From JAEZHK01 sp040768845 (GTDB lineage: Bacteria; Bacillota; Clostridia; Christensenellales; Aristaeellaceae), in contig JAXGME010000010.1 of assembly GCA_040768845.1 (NCBI GenBank), forward strand, positions 1 through 64,000: 64,000 nt of DNA, in the 5' to 3' direction. How positions within the stretch are numbered: position 1 is the stretch's first letter; every line of letters begins with the position of its first letter. The position numbers and the translations under genes were made by a program. Below are positions 42,043 through 51,245 of this stretch, in pieces. The notes under the pieces were generated by a model. That model had not been told where the DNA came from, made no database searches, and saw nothing but the letters and a program-made list of their open reading frames with translations.

Positions 42043-42686
42043 GCCAGATTGACATCCAGGAGTCCATTTACAAGCGAAATGACGAGCTGGCGGCGGAGCT
42101 GAACCGCGAGCTCACCCAAAAGAACGTATTCTGCGTCAACGTGATGGGCGCGCCGGGGGTCGGCAAAACCAGCTCGCTGATCCGGCTGATCCCGCTGATG
42201 GACCGCAGGGCGGCCGTCATTGAGGGCGATATCGAATCCTCCATCGACGCGGAAAACCTGAAAAAGCTGGGCATTGACGCCCACCAGATCAACACCCACG
42301 GCGCGTGCCACCTGGATTCCCCGGTCATCCGAGAGGCGGCCGATATTGTCGATATGCGCGACGGATACCTCTTCATCGAAAACATCGGCAATCTCGTCTG
42401 CCCGGCGGAGTTCGTCATCGGCGAGCACATCAAGATGCTGATCACCGCCGTCACCGAGGGCAGCGACAAGCCCTACAAATATCCGCTGGCCTTTGAGAAG
42501 GCGGATGTCATCCTGATCAATAAGGCCGATCTCGCCCCCTACGTGGACTTTGACGAGGACTACTTCATGAAGGGCGTGCGCGCGCTGAACCCCTCCGTTC
42601 CCGTGTTCCGCGTGTGTTCCCGCACCGGCGAGGGCTTCCAAGAGGTGTCAACGTGGCTCAAGCACCGCGCGAATACCGCCAGGTAG
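42039..42686 (+). CDS. hypB: Hydrogenase nickel incorporation GTPase HypB
   Basis: HypB is the GTPase that powers nickel delivery. The 215-residue protein has the P-loop GAPGVGKTS and the G-domain metal-site segment HGACHLDS, and INKADL for guanine. It lacks both the N-terminal high-affinity nickel motif and a His-rich stretch, so it has no nickel storage function. It overlaps the start of hypF by 34 bases. Confidence 0.95.
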   Translation: MSQIDIQESIYKRNDELAAELNRELTQKNVFCVNVMGAPGVGKTSSLIRLIPLMDRRAAVIEGDIESSIDAENLKKLGIDAHQINTHGACHLDSPVIREAADIVDMRDGYLFIENIGNLVCPAEFVIGEHIKMLITAVTEGSDKPYKYPLAFEKADVILINKADLAPYVDFDEDYFMKGVRALNPSVPVFRVCSRTGEGFQEVSTWLKHRANTAR

Positions 42687-44878
42687 TCTTTTCCGGGCTG
42701 GTGCAGGGCGTGGGCTTCCGTCCCTCGGTGCGGAAGATGGCGCTGGAGGCCGGGGTTTCCGGTTGGGTGAAGAACGCCGGCGGAAACGCCGAGTGCGCCT
42801 TCGTCGGAGATCATGCAAAAATCGACGCGCTGATCCGCGCCATAGAGGCGCGGTTTTCGATCTTTGGGAAAAAGGCGTCCGCGGTCGAGCCCTTCCAGGC
42901 GGAGGGCTTTGACATTCTCGAGAGCGGCGGTGCGCCGTCGGGCGCGGCGCTGCCCCGCATCGTCCCGCCCGACGCGCCGGTGTGCGATGATTGCCTCCGG
43001 GAAATGTACGACCCGGAAAACCGCCGCCACCGCCACCCCTTCATCAGCTGCTCCGCCTGCGGTCCCCGCTATTCGATCCTGAAGGCGCTGCCCTATGACC
43101 GGGCCACCACCACGATGGGCGCCTTCCCCATGTGCAAAGTCTGCGCCGGGGAGTACGCGCGCCTCGCCGACCGGCGTCTCCACGCCCAGACCATCGCCTG
43201 CCCGGACTGCGGGCCCCGGCTCTGGTACGAAAGGGCGGGCGCGGAACAGCCGGACCCGATTGCGTGCGCTGCCCGCGACATTCTGGCCGGCGGCATTGTG
43301 GCGGTGAAGGGCATCGGCGGGTACCACCTGACCTGTCTTGCGCAGCGGGAACCCGCGGAGCGGCTCAGGAGGATCAAGGGGCGCGAAGGGAAGCCCTTTG
43401 CGCTGATGTTTCGCGCCATGGAGGACATCGAGGCCGTCTGCCGCGTCAGCCCCGAGGCGCGCGCCCTCGTCACCGGTTTTGCCCGGCCCATCGCCCTGCT
43501 GCCTTTAAGGGGCGAGGCGTTTGATGAAAGCGTAACCCGCGGCAGCCTGGACTGCGGCTGTTTTTTGCCCTATACGCCGGTGCACCACCTCTTGATGGAC
43601 GCGGTCGCCGCCGGCGGCGCCCGGGCCCTCATCATGACCAGCATGAACCGGAGCGGGGAGCCCCTGATCTGCGACGGGGCAGCGGCCCGTGCCTTCGCGC
43701 CTGGCGAGATCGCCGGTATTTTGGACAACGACCGGCCCATAGCAAACCCGCTGGATGACTCCGTGGCGCGGGTGATGGACGGCGCGCCGCAGATTCTTCG
43801 GCGGGCGCGGGGCTACGCGCCGCTGCCGCTGCCCCTGCCGGGCGCAGGGAACCTCGTGGCCGCGGGGGGCGATCTGAAGGCCGCCTGCTGCTATCTGCAG
43901 GACGGCTGCGCCTACCTGGGCCCCTACGTTGGGGATCTGGAGGACGAACGCTGCCACGGGCGCTACGCGGCCGTAGCAGACGGCCTGGGGGCGCTGCTGG
44001 GCGCCCGGCCGGCCCTGGCGGCGGCGGACATGCACCCGCGCTACTTCAGCCGGATCTGGGCGCAGCGGAGCGGGCTTCCAGTTGTGCCGGTGCAGCATCA
44101 TCACGCCCACGTGGCGTCGGTGATGGCGGAATACGGCCTGACCCGCGCGGTCGGGGCCGCCTTTGACGGCACCGGATACGGGCCGGACGGCACGGTATGG
44201 GGCGGTGAGTTCCTGTATTGCGAAGGCGGCGGCTTTGTCCGCGCCGCGCACCTTCTGCCGGTGGTGATGGCGGGCGGCGACGAATCCATGCGGGACGCGG
44301 AAAAGACCGCCGCCTGCTACCGGGCGGCCAGCGGCCTCGTGCCCGCCTACGCCGGGTGGGATGTGCTTGGGCGGGCGATTGAACGGGGGATCAACACCGT
44401 CCGTTCCTCCAGCATGGGCCGGCTCTTTGACGCGGCCTCGGCGATCCTCGGCATCTGCCGGAAGAACGGCTATGAGGGCGAGTGCGCCATCCTGCTGGAG
44501 CAGGCGGCGACCCTGGCGCTGCGATCGGGCGTCCGCCCCCGGGCGATGGCTTTTGAAGTGTACGAGGAGGGCGGCGTCCTCATCGCCGACTGGCGGCCGG
44601 TGATCCGCGCGCTGTCCTCGGGCGGCGACGTGCCGGCGCTGGCGCTGGGCTTTCACGAGGCGGTGGCGCGCCTGACGGAGCGCGTTCTGACCGACCTCGC
44701 CGCGCGCCGCGGCGTGAAGGACGCGGCGCTGACCGGCGGCGTGTTCCAGAACCGGCTGCTGACGGAACTGTGCCTGACCGGGCTTCGCGCCCGGGGGCTG
44801 AATCCCCTTCTCAACCGCCAGGTGCCGCCGGGGGACGGCGGGATCAGCCTGGGTCAGGCATTCATCGCATCGAGGTGA
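42653..44878 (+). CDS. hypF: Carbamoyltransferase HypF
   Basis: HypF makes the CN precursor of the NiFe(CN)2CO site from carbamoyl phosphate and transfers it to HypE. The 741-residue protein has an acylphosphatase domain (VFSGLVQGVGFRPSV, residues 9-90), two zinc fingers (CDDC ... CSACGPRY, CKVC ... CPDCGPRL), a YrdC-like domain, and a Kae1-like domain (VQHHHAHVASVM, AFDGTGYGPDG, LTGGVFQN). No ATG suits the start; I take the GTG at 42653 with AGAGGTG upstream, inside hypB. Frame before it is an overrun. Confidence 0.93.
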   Translation: MAQAPREYRQVVFSGLVQGVGFRPSVRKMALEAGVSGWVKNAGGNAECAFVGDHAKIDALIRAIEARFSIFGKKASAVEPFQAEGFDILESGGAPSGAALPRIVPPDAPVCDDCLREMYDPENRRHRHPFISCSACGPRYSILKALPYDRATTTMGAFPMCKVCAGEYARLADRRLHAQTIACPDCGPRLWYERAGAEQPDPIACAARDILAGGIVAVKGIGGYHLTCLAQREPAERLRRIKGREGKPFALMFRAMEDIEAVCRVSPEARALVTGFARPIALLPLRGEAFDESVTRGSLDCGCFLPYTPVHHLLMDAVAAGGARALIMTSMNRSGEPLICDGAAARAFAPGEIAGILDNDRPIANPLDDSVARVMDGAPQILRRARGYAPLPLPLPGAGNLVAAGGDLKAACCYLQDGCAYLGPYVGDLEDERCHGRYAAVADGLGALLGARPALAAADMHPRYFSRIWAQRSGLPVVPVQHHHAHVASVMAEYGLTRAVGAAFDGTGYGPDGTVWGGEFLYCEGGGFVRAAHLLPVVMAGGDESMRDAEKTAACYRAASGLVPAYAGWDVLGRAIERGINTVRSSSMGRLFDAASAILGICRKNGYEGECAILLEQAATLALRSGVRPRAMAFEVYEEGGVLIADWRPVIRALSSGGDVPALALGFHEAVARLTERVLTDLAARRGVKDAALTGGVFQNRLLTELCLTGLRARGLNPLLNRQVPPGDGGISLGQAFIASR

Positions 44879-44883
44879 TTTTC

Positions 44884-45099
44884 ATGTGCGTCGCCGCTGC
44901 GGGCGTCGTGGTAACTCTGGACGGAGATTGGGCGAAGGTGGACGTGCTGGGCAACCGCGTCAGCGTGCACGCGGGGTTTGTCAACCCCAAGATCGGGGAC
45001 TGGGTGCTGGTGCACGCGGGCTACGCGATGCAGCTGCTTACCCCGGAGGCGGCCCGGGAGATTGCCGCGCTCCACGAGGAAATCGGGGGGCCGCTATGA
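44884..45099 (+). CDS. hypC: Hydrogenase assembly chaperone HypC
   Basis: HypC carries the Fe(CN)2CO unit with HypD to the large subunit. The 71-residue protein begins with the required Met-Cys (MCVAAAGVVV), whose cysteine becomes the ligand, and has VNPKIGDWVLVHAGYAM. Normal length. Start ATG 44884 behind GAGGTG, six bases after hypF; stop overlaps hypD. Confidence 0.95.
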   Translation: MCVAAAGVVVTLDGDWAKVDVLGNRVSVHAGFVNPKIGDWVLVHAGYAMQLLTPEAAREIAALHEEIGGPL

Positions 45100-46139
45100 C
45101 GGCGCAGCAGGCGCTTCAGCGCATCCGGCGCTACGACGGGCCGCCCCTTCGGATCATGGAGGTGTGCGGCACCCACACCGCCGCCATCGCGCGGGCGGGC
45201 CTTCGGTCGCTGCTTCCGGAAGGGGTTCGGCTGGTGTCCGGTCCGGGCTGCCCGGTGTGCGTGACCGAGCCGGGCTTTATCGACGCGCTGAACGAGATCG
45301 CCCTCAGGCCCGGCCATCGGGTGTTCGCCTTCGGCGACATGCTGCGGGTGCCGGGCAGCCGCATGAGCCTTTCCGGGGCAAAGGCCGCCGGCGGGCGGGT
45401 TTCCATGTTTCTTGGGCCGCACGACGTGATCGCCTACGCCGGGGCGCACCCGGAGGAGGTCTGCGTCGTGGCGGCGGTGGGGTTTGAAACCACCGCGCCC
45501 GTATACGCGCTGCTCATCCGGGAAGCCGAAAAGGCGGGGCTTTCCAACCTTCGCCTGGTTTCGGCGCTCAAGACGATGATTGCGCCGCTGCGCCGCCTGG
45601 CCGCGGCGGAAAACGGCATTTCGGCTTTTCTGTGCCCGGGCCATGTGGCGGTGCTGACGGGGGCTCGCGCCTTTGAGCCGCTGGCGGCGGAGTTTCACAA
45701 GCCCTTCGTGATCGCGGGCTTTGAGGCGGCGGACATTCTGCTAGCGGTGGCGGAGATCCTCGATCAGCTTGCGTCCGGCGCCGCCCGGGCGGCCAACCTG
45801 TATCCCCGCGCCGTCACGCCGGAGGGCAACGCGGCCGCCATGGCGGCGGTGGCGGAGTGTTTCGCGCCATCGGACGCCCGCTGGCGGGGGATCGGGCTGA
45901 TCCCGGAATCGGGTCTGGCGCTCCGGCGCGAATACGCGCGGTTTGACGCCTGGCCGGGAGAGATGCCCCGGGGCACGGAAAACCCCGCCTGCCGCTGCGG
46001 CGATGTGATGCTGGGGCGCATGCTGCCCCCGGAATGTCCGCTGTTTTGCCGGGGCTGCGATCCCGGGCATCCGGTGGGCGCGTGCATGGTATCCGCGGAA
46101 GGGTCCTGCGGTATATGGGCCCGGGAGGAAGCGCTATGA
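45096..46139 (+). CDS. hypD: Hydrogenase formation protein HypD
   Basis: HypD is the iron-sulfur scaffold on which Fe(CN)2CO is assembled. The 347-residue protein has the conserved MEVCGTHT, SGPGCPVCV and the C-terminal cysteine-rich cluster region (ACRCGDVMLG, LFCRGCDPGHPVGAC). Start is the ATG in the hypC stop; its own stop overlaps hypE. Confidence 0.96.
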   Translation: MTAQQALQRIRRYDGPPLRIMEVCGTHTAAIARAGLRSLLPEGVRLVSGPGCPVCVTEPGFIDALNEIALRPGHRVFAFGDMLRVPGSRMSLSGAKAAGGRVSMFLGPHDVIAYAGAHPEEVCVVAAVGFETTAPVYALLIREAEKAGLSNLRLVSALKTMIAPLRRLAAAENGISAFLCPGHVAVLTGARAFEPLAAEFHKPFVIAGFEAADILLAVAEILDQLASGAARAANLYPRAVTPEGNAAAMAAVAECFAPSDARWRGIGLIPESGLALRREYARFDAWPGEMPRGTENPACRCGDVMLGRMLPPECPLFCRGCDPGHPVGACMVSAEGSCGIWAREEAL

Positions 46140-47116
46140 GAATTGAAATGGCCCACGGCGGCGGCGGCGTCCAGACGGGCGAATTGATCCGCACCGTGTT
46201 TCAGAAGCATCTGTCCAATGAATACCTGGACCCCATGGGCGACGCGGCGGTGGTGACGGTGCCGGGGAACCGCCTGGCGATGACCACCGATGCCTTTGTG
46301 GTAAAGCCCCTGTTTTTCCCCGGCGGCGACATCGGCCGGCTCTCGGTGTGCGGCACGGTCAACGACCTTCTGATGGCGGGCGCGAAGCCCCTGTACCTGA
46401 CGGCCTCCTTCGCCATTGAGGAGGGCATGGACGCGGACGCGCTGGAGGCGATTGCCCGGTCGATGCGCGCGGCCGCCGACGAGGCGGGCGTCAAAATCGT
46501 GGCGGGGGACACCAAGGTGGTGGACGGCAGCGGCGGCCTCATCATCACCACCGCCGGCGTCGGCGTGGTTTTGGGCGAACCGGTATCCATCGCCAACGCA
46601 AAGCCCGGCGACCGGCTGATCCTGTCGGGCAATCTGGGCGACCACCACGCGGCGATCCTGTCCAGCCGCATGGGCATTGAAAACGGCATCGTCAGCGACG
46701 AAGCGCCGCTCACCGAAATGGTGACCGCCCTCCGGAGCGCGGGCATTCCCCTCGGCGCCATGCGGGACGTCACCCGGGGCGGCCTGGCCACCATTCTGAA
46801 CGAAATCGCCTCGGCCTCCGGCTGTGGAATCGAGCTGGAGAAGGCGCAGCTTCCCGTCGACCGCGCGGTGCGCGGCCTTTGCGAGATCCTGGGCCTGGAC
46901 CCGCTCTACATGGGCAACGAGGGCAAAATGGTGGCCGTCGTACCGGAGGAGCGCGCCGACGAGGCGCTAAAGATCATCCGCGCCAGCCGCTACGGCGAGA
47001 ACGCGCGGTGCGTCGGGCGCGTGAAAGCGGGGAAGGGCGTGACGCTGATTACGGAGCTGGGCGGACGGCGGATGCTGCCGCCGCTCTCCGGCGAAGGCCT
47101 TCCGAGAATCTGCTGA
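46136..47116 (+). CDS. hypE: Carbamoyl dehydratase HypE
   Basis: HypE receives the carbamoyl group from HypF on its C-terminal cysteine and dehydrates it to a thiocyanate with ATP. The 326-residue PurM-like protein has MAHGGGGVQTGELI, GDAAVVTVPGNRLAMTTDAF and ends with the obligatory PRIC. It closes the hyp operon and is followed by a strong terminator. Confidence 0.96.
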   Translation: MRIEMAHGGGGVQTGELIRTVFQKHLSNEYLDPMGDAAVVTVPGNRLAMTTDAFVVKPLFFPGGDIGRLSVCGTVNDLLMAGAKPLYLTASFAIEEGMDADALEAIARSMRAAADEAGVKIVAGDTKVVDGSGGLIITTAGVGVVLGEPVSIANAKPGDRLILSGNLGDHHAAILSSRMGIENGIVSDEAPLTEMVTALRSAGIPLGAMRDVTRGGLATILNEIASASGCGIELEKAQLPVDRAVRGLCEILGLDPLYMGNEGKMVAVVPEERADEALKIIRASRYGENARCVGRVKAGKGVTLITELGGRRMLPPLSGEGLPRIC

Positions 47117-47123
47117 GGAATGC

Positions 47124-47151
47124 AAAAAAGGCCCCGCGGGGGCCTTTTTTT
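47124..47151. terminator. Bidirectional intrinsic terminator between hypE and the [NiFe] operon
   Basis: A run of A, a seven-base-pair GC stem with a tight loop and seven T residues follow hypE; the mirror arrangement serves the convergent hydrogenase operon. Confidence 0.92.
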
Positions 47152-47159
47152 GATGGGCG

Positions 47160-47663
47160 CTACCGTCCGATGCCTTTTTCGATGGCGCGCCGGAGGGCGG
47201 CGCAGAGCTCGTCCACCGCGGCGGCGACCGGGGAAGTCATCGGGCCGTCAAAATCCATGCTCTGCCACTGGACGCCCAGCAGGAGCGTCCTGGCGCCTGT
47301 CCCGTCCGACAGGTAGTTGATCAGCACCTTGAGGGGCAGCATGTGCGAGAGGAAGGTGGGCCCACCCACCTTTTCCGGCGGGATCTCGACGATTTCGCCG
47401 GGCGCCGCGCCCACATCCGCCGCATCGATCAGCAGCATGTGGGTGGGCCGGAAGGCGCGAATCTGGCCGCTGAAGTTCTCCGGCGCAGTCTCGCCCGGGC
47501 AGAACAGAAGCTCCGGGTGCGCGCCCCCGGAGTATTCCGCCGCCAGCCGGGTCACGACCTCCATGCCCGCGGCGTCGTCCGCGCGGAGCGTGGAGCCCGC
47601 GCCGATCACCGCCAGGCGCTCTGCGCCCGCGAGCCATTCCTGTAAGCGCGAATGGATGTCCAC
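47160..47663 (-). CDS. [NiFe] hydrogenase maturation endopeptidase (HycI/HyaD family)
   Basis: The 167-residue protease removes the C-terminal tail of the large subunit once nickel is bound. It has the family segments GAGSTLRADDAAG (first acidic metal ligand) and LLIDAADVGAAPGEI (second), and LLGVQW near the C-terminus. Start is a GTG at 47663. It ends the hydrogenase operon, three bases behind the ferredoxin subunit, and the large subunit still encodes a cleavable tail, so the two fit. Confidence 0.87.
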   Translation of the reverse strand: MDIHSRLQEWLAGAERLAVIGAGSTLRADDAAGMEVVTRLAAEYSGGAHPELLFCPGETAPENFSGQIRAFRPTHMLLIDAADVGAAPGEIVEIPPEKVGGPTFLSHMLPLKVLINYLSDGTGARTLLLGVQWQSMDFDGPMTSPVAAAVDELCAALRRAIEKGIGR

Positions 47664-47666
47664 GGC

Positions 47667-48017
47667 TCAGATTTCCACCGTCAGCGACTTTTTGTCCGCG
47701 CTGGCCAGCTCGAAATTCTGGGTGTTTTCCAGCGCGTTTTTGTTGCAGGTGTCCACGCACTGCCCGCAGTAGAGGCACTTGTCCAGGTGTACGATGGCCT
47801 TGAACTGCTTGTCTGCCACCTTTTCAATGGTGATGGCGTTGGCCGGGCACACGCGCATGCACAGCTTGCAGCCCACGCAGCGGTCCGGATGGAACTTCAG
47901 CGCGCCGCGGAACTTATCGGGAACCTGCGCGTGCACGGCCGGATAGAGCACCGTATCCGTCTTCTTGGCCATCATGCCCAGCAGGAAGGGGACCATTTTA
48001 CCGGGAGTGTTATGCAT
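47667..48017 (-). CDS. [NiFe] hydrogenase ferredoxin-type subunit (NuoI/EchF/MbhN-like)
   Basis: The 116-residue subunit carries two [4Fe-4S] clusters (CVGCKLCMRVCP, CLYCGQCVDTCN) that lead electrons from ferredoxin to the small subunit. The second motif has Asn for the usual Pro. Its start overlaps the stop of the NuoH-like gene by one base. Counterpart of complex I subunit NuoI. Confidence 0.9.
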   Translation of the reverse strand: MHNTPGKMVPFLLGMMAKKTDTVLYPAVHAQVPDKFRGALKFHPDRCVGCKLCMRVCPANAITIEKVADKQFKAIVHLDKCLYCGQCVDTCNKNALENTQNFELASADKKSLTVEI

Positions 48018-48964
48018 CAGAGAAGCGCTCCTTTGACGATCAGGTCGATGAGGATCTGGGCGAGGGAAACCGGCGCCAGCACCTTCCAGCAGAAGGCGAT
48101 CATCTGGTCGAGCCGGAAGCGGGCGAGGGCGGCGCGCATCAGCGCCAGCAAAAAGACCACGACGAACAGCTTCACCAGGAACAGCAGAAAGCCGATCAGC
48201 GCGTTGCCCCCGATGAACACCGGGAAGAACACCGCCGAAATCAGCGCCGCCACCACCACGAGCTCGGTGCTGAGCGTCATCTTGAACATGGCCAGCAGGC
48301 GTCCGCTGTACTCGGTGAACGTGCCGCCGACGATTTCGGTTTCGGCGTCCGGGATGTCAAAGGGTGCGCGCTCCAGCTTGCCCTGGGCCGTAATGAGGGA
48401 CACGCAAAAGGCCGGGATGTTCACAAGAAGAAGCGCCGGGTGCTGGTGGTAGAACTGGGTGATGCCGCTGATCGACCAGGTTCCCGCCAGAAGCGCCGGG
48501 CCGAGCAGCGCCATGTACAGCGGCACCTCGTAGGCGAACAGCTGCGTCATCGCGCGGATCGCGCCCAGCTCTGCAAAGAGCGACTTGGAAAACCAGCCCG
48601 CCAGGAAAAACGTCAGCGTCGGGATGGTCAGAAAGTACATGACGACGATCAGATCGCTGTCAAAGGGGTGGAGCGAGGTGACGCTCCAGATGGGGATGTA
48701 GAGAAACGCCGCGCAGGTGGCCGCGAAGGCGAACACCGGGATCGAGCTGAACAGGCGCGGGTCGGCGTCGCAAGGGATGATGGTCTCCTTCGACAAAAGC
48801 TTCAGAAGGTCCGCCAGCGGCTGGTACCACGGCGGGCCGATCCGGTTTTGCATCCGCGAGTAGAGCTTGCGGTCGACGTACTCAAACATCAGCGACAGCG
48901 CGCCGAGAAAAAGAAATCCCGGAAAGATCACGATTTGAAACAGGGCAAGCCACACGCCGATCAT
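48017..48964 (-). CDS. [NiFe] hydrogenase membrane anchor subunit (NuoH/EchB/MbhM-like)
   Basis: The 315-residue membrane protein with about eight helices ties the soluble arm to the ion-translocating arm. It has the NuoH signature regions YVDRKLYSRMQNRIGP and LERAPFDIPDAETEIVGGT (acidic cluster). ATG 48964 lies in the stop of the large-subunit gene; the frame to 49021 is overrun. Confidence 0.92.
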   Translation of the reverse strand: MIGVWLALFQIVIFPGFLFLGALSLMFEYVDRKLYSRMQNRIGPPWYQPLADLLKLLSKETIIPCDADPRLFSSIPVFAFAATCAAFLYIPIWSVTSLHPFDSDLIVVMYFLTIPTLTFFLAGWFSKSLFAELGAIRAMTQLFAYEVPLYMALLGPALLAGTWSISGITQFYHQHPALLLVNIPAFCVSLITAQGKLERAPFDIPDAETEIVGGTFTEYSGRLLAMFKMTLSTELVVVAALISAVFFPVFIGGNALIGFLLFLVKLFVVVFLLALMRAALARFRLDQMIAFCWKVLAPVSLAQILIDLIVKGALL

Positions 48965-50187
48965 TCTCCCCTCAGATTTTTGTTGGCGGCGGTCAGGTCC
49001 ACACCCTGCTTCGCGTACCAATCCACGCTGTATTTCCGAAGGCCCTCCCAGTCAAACACCCGCGACTGGCCGGACGAACCGTCCACGACGCGCACGGAGC
49101 GGTCCGTGCAGGAAAAGCACGGATCGATGGCCGCGATGACGATGGGCACGTCCGCGAGGTACCCGCCCTCGATCATGTGGGTGATGGCGGCCAGGTTGGC
49201 CAGCGTTGGGGCGCGCACCTTGACGCGGTCGGGCTTGTCGGTGCCGTTGGAGCGGGTGTAATGGATGTCCTCGCCCCGGGGCGCCTCATAGCGCATGATG
49301 GATTCGCCCGCCGGAATCCGCAGCGGCACCTTGACGGAAATCGGGCCTTCCGGCATCTGATGGATGATCTGCCGGATCATCTTGTAGCTCTCCATCAGTT
49401 CCCGGACGCGGACCACCGTGCGGCCGAACACATCCGCGTGGTCGTCGGTGATGACCTCAAAATCCAGCTCCGGATAGATGCCGTTGGGATCGTCGCGGCG
49501 CACGTCCCGCTTGACGCCGGAGGCGCGCAGCACCGGCCCGGTGGCGCCCAGGCGCAGCCCGTCCTCCCGGGACAGCTTGCCCACGCCCGCCAGGCGCTGG
49601 GCCACGGTTTCCTCGCCCAGCACGGCTTTTTCATAGTATTCGGTGCGGGCCTGGAGCGCGTCCGCCGCCTCCAGCACCTTCTGGGCCTGTTCGGGGGTAA
49701 TGTCGCGGCGCACGCCGCCGATGGCGTTCATGCCGTAGTTGATGCGGTTGCCGGTCAGCATCTCCAGGGTGTCCATGATGATCTCGCGGTCGCGCCAGGC
49801 GTACATGAAAAGCGACATGAAGCCGATCTCATGGCCCGCGATGCCCAGCCAAAGAAGGTGGCTGTGGATGCGCTCCAGCTCGCCCACCAGCGCGCGCAGG
49901 TACAGCGCGCGGCGGGGGACCTCCGCGCCCGCCAGCGCTTCCACCGTCTGCACATAGCAGGTGGAATGGGAGTGGGAGCAGATGCCGCAGATGCGCTCCA
50001 GCAGGTAGATGTTCTGCACGTAGGTGCGGCTCTCGGCGGCCTTTTCCATGCCGCGGTGGTTGTAGCCCAGCGCCACGGCGGCAGCGGCCACGCGCTCGCC
50101 GTCCAGCAGCAGGTTAAAGCTCTCGGGCTCCTCCAGCGCGGGGTGCTGCGGCCCCAGCGGGATCATGATCTTGTTGTCTCGTTCCAT
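48961..50187 (-). CDS. Energy-converting (group 4) [NiFe] hydrogenase large subunit (NuoD-like)
   Basis: The 408-residue catalytic subunit keeps all four nickel-binding cysteines: Cys67 and Cys70 in RICGICSHSH and Cys357 and Cys360 in DPCFSCTDR, so it is a true hydrogenase and not complex I NuoD. About 45 residues follow Arg363 and would be removed by the maturation protease encoded at the end of the operon. Start is ATG 50187 with AGGGGG seven bases upstream; the GTG at 50193 is too close to that site. Large subunit and NuoC-like subunit are separate genes, as in Mbh. Confidence 0.93.
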   Translation of the reverse strand: MERDNKIMIPLGPQHPALEEPESFNLLLDGERVAAAAVALGYNHRGMEKAAESRTYVQNIYLLERICGICSHSHSTCYVQTVEALAGAEVPRRALYLRALVGELERIHSHLLWLGIAGHEIGFMSLFMYAWRDREIIMDTLEMLTGNRINYGMNAIGGVRRDITPEQAQKVLEAADALQARTEYYEKAVLGEETVAQRLAGVGKLSREDGLRLGATGPVLRASGVKRDVRRDDPNGIYPELDFEVITDDHADVFGRTVVRVRELMESYKMIRQIIHQMPEGPISVKVPLRIPAGESIMRYEAPRGEDIHYTRSNGTDKPDRVKVRAPTLANLAAITHMIEGGYLADVPIVIAAIDPCFSCTDRSVRVVDGSSGQSRVFDWEGLRKYSVDWYAKQGVDLTAANKNLRGE

Positions 50188-50189
50188 GG

Positions 50190-50714
50190 TCACACCCCCT
50201 TCGCGGGTTCGGAAATTTTGGGTTGAGCGGTCAGCTCCGGATAGGTCTTTCGGGCGATGCCGGGCTTCCAGTCCTTGCGCATCGGGTATTCGCCCTTGGG
50301 CCAGTTGTCGGGCAGCGGGTACTGTCTGCCGGGTGTCAGCCCCTCCACCTTGATCCCCAGAAGGCCCTCCAGCTCCCGCTCGTAGAAGGTGGCGCCGTTA
50401 AAGACGGGCAGCACCGTTTGGATGGACACCGGGTCCTCCCGGCGGGTCTTGAACTTCAGCGTCAGCAAAATGCCGCCGGGCTCCGCCACGTGGTAGAGAA
50501 ATTCAAAGTTCTCGCCGGTATCGAGCCCCGTGATGGTGCACAGGTGGTCAAAGCCCAGTTCTTCCTTCAAAAACCGCAGCGCGTCCATGAAGTCCGCCTC
50601 GGGCACGCTCAGATAAATCCGGTTGTGCTTTATGACGGCCTGATCCGCGTCCAGGCCGAAGCGCTCGGCGAGGCGGCCCAGCACGCCCTGCTCCCGTTCA
50701 TACGTCAATTCCAT
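50190..50714 (-). CDS. [NiFe] hydrogenase NuoC-like (30-kDa) subunit
   Basis: The 174-residue soluble subunit matches NuoC/EchD/MbhK: FDHLCTITGLDTGENFEFLYH and the C-terminal signature FNGATFYERELEGLLGIKVEG. It supports the large subunit and has no cofactor. ATG 50714 behind GAGGAGG is chosen over the GTG at 50729. Its stop nearly abuts the large-subunit start. Confidence 0.9.
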   Translation of the reverse strand: MELTYEREQGVLGRLAERFGLDADQAVIKHNRIYLSVPEADFMDALRFLKEELGFDHLCTITGLDTGENFEFLYHVAEPGGILLTLKFKTRREDPVSIQTVLPVFNGATFYERELEGLLGIKVEGLTPGRQYPLPDNWPKGEYPMRKDWKPGIARKTYPELTAQPKISEPAKGV

Positions 50715-50725
50715 ACCCTGCCTCC

Positions 50726-51241
50726 TCACGCCTGACCGGCTTTGCTCGTTTCCTCCGGAGTCCCGGGGGCCTCCGGGCCGGGGGCTGCGGCCTCGTCCGG
50801 CTTTTTTTCCGTATTCTCCAGCGTCTTGAGCAGCTTCACCACGCCGTCGATGATGGCCTCGGGCTTGACGGGGCAGCCGGGCACGTACATGTTGACGGGG
50901 ATGGCGGTGTCAATGCCGCCCTCCACGCAGTAGCAGCCGTCAAACACGCCCGCGGAGCAGGCGCAGGTGCCCACCGCGATGACAAACTTGGGCTCGGGCA
51001 TCTGCTGATAGATGGTCACCAGGCGGTCGCGCTGCTGCATCGTGACCGGGCCGGAGCAGACCAGTACGTCCGCGTGGCGGGGAGACCCCTTGAGCTGGAC
51101 GCCAAAGCGCTCCACGTCGTAGCGCGGGGTCAGCGCCGCCAGCACCTCAATGTCGCAGGCGTTGCAGGCGCCGGAGTTGAAGTGGATGATCCAGGGAGAC
51201 TTCAGCCGGGCCCAGTTGATGATGCGTTCGATCGTCTTCAT
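50726..51241 (-). CDS. [NiFe] hydrogenase small subunit (NuoB/EchC/MbhJ-like)
   Basis: The 171-residue subunit binds the proximal [4Fe-4S] cluster next to the NiFe site. The ligands are visible in SGACNACDIE, GTCACSAG and VPGCPVKPE. The last 35 residues are a Pro/Ala/Glu-rich tail beyond the usual family end. GGAGGTGATTTC precedes the ATG. Confidence 0.93.
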   Translation of the reverse strand: MKTIERIINWARLKSPWIIHFNSGACNACDIEVLAALTPRYDVERFGVQLKGSPRHADVLVCSGPVTMQQRDRLVTIYQQMPEPKFVIAVGTCACSAGVFDGCYCVEGGIDTAIPVNMYVPGCPVKPEAIIDGVVKLLKTLENTEKKPDEAAAPGPEAPGTPEETSKAGQA

Positions 51242-51245
51242 GAAA

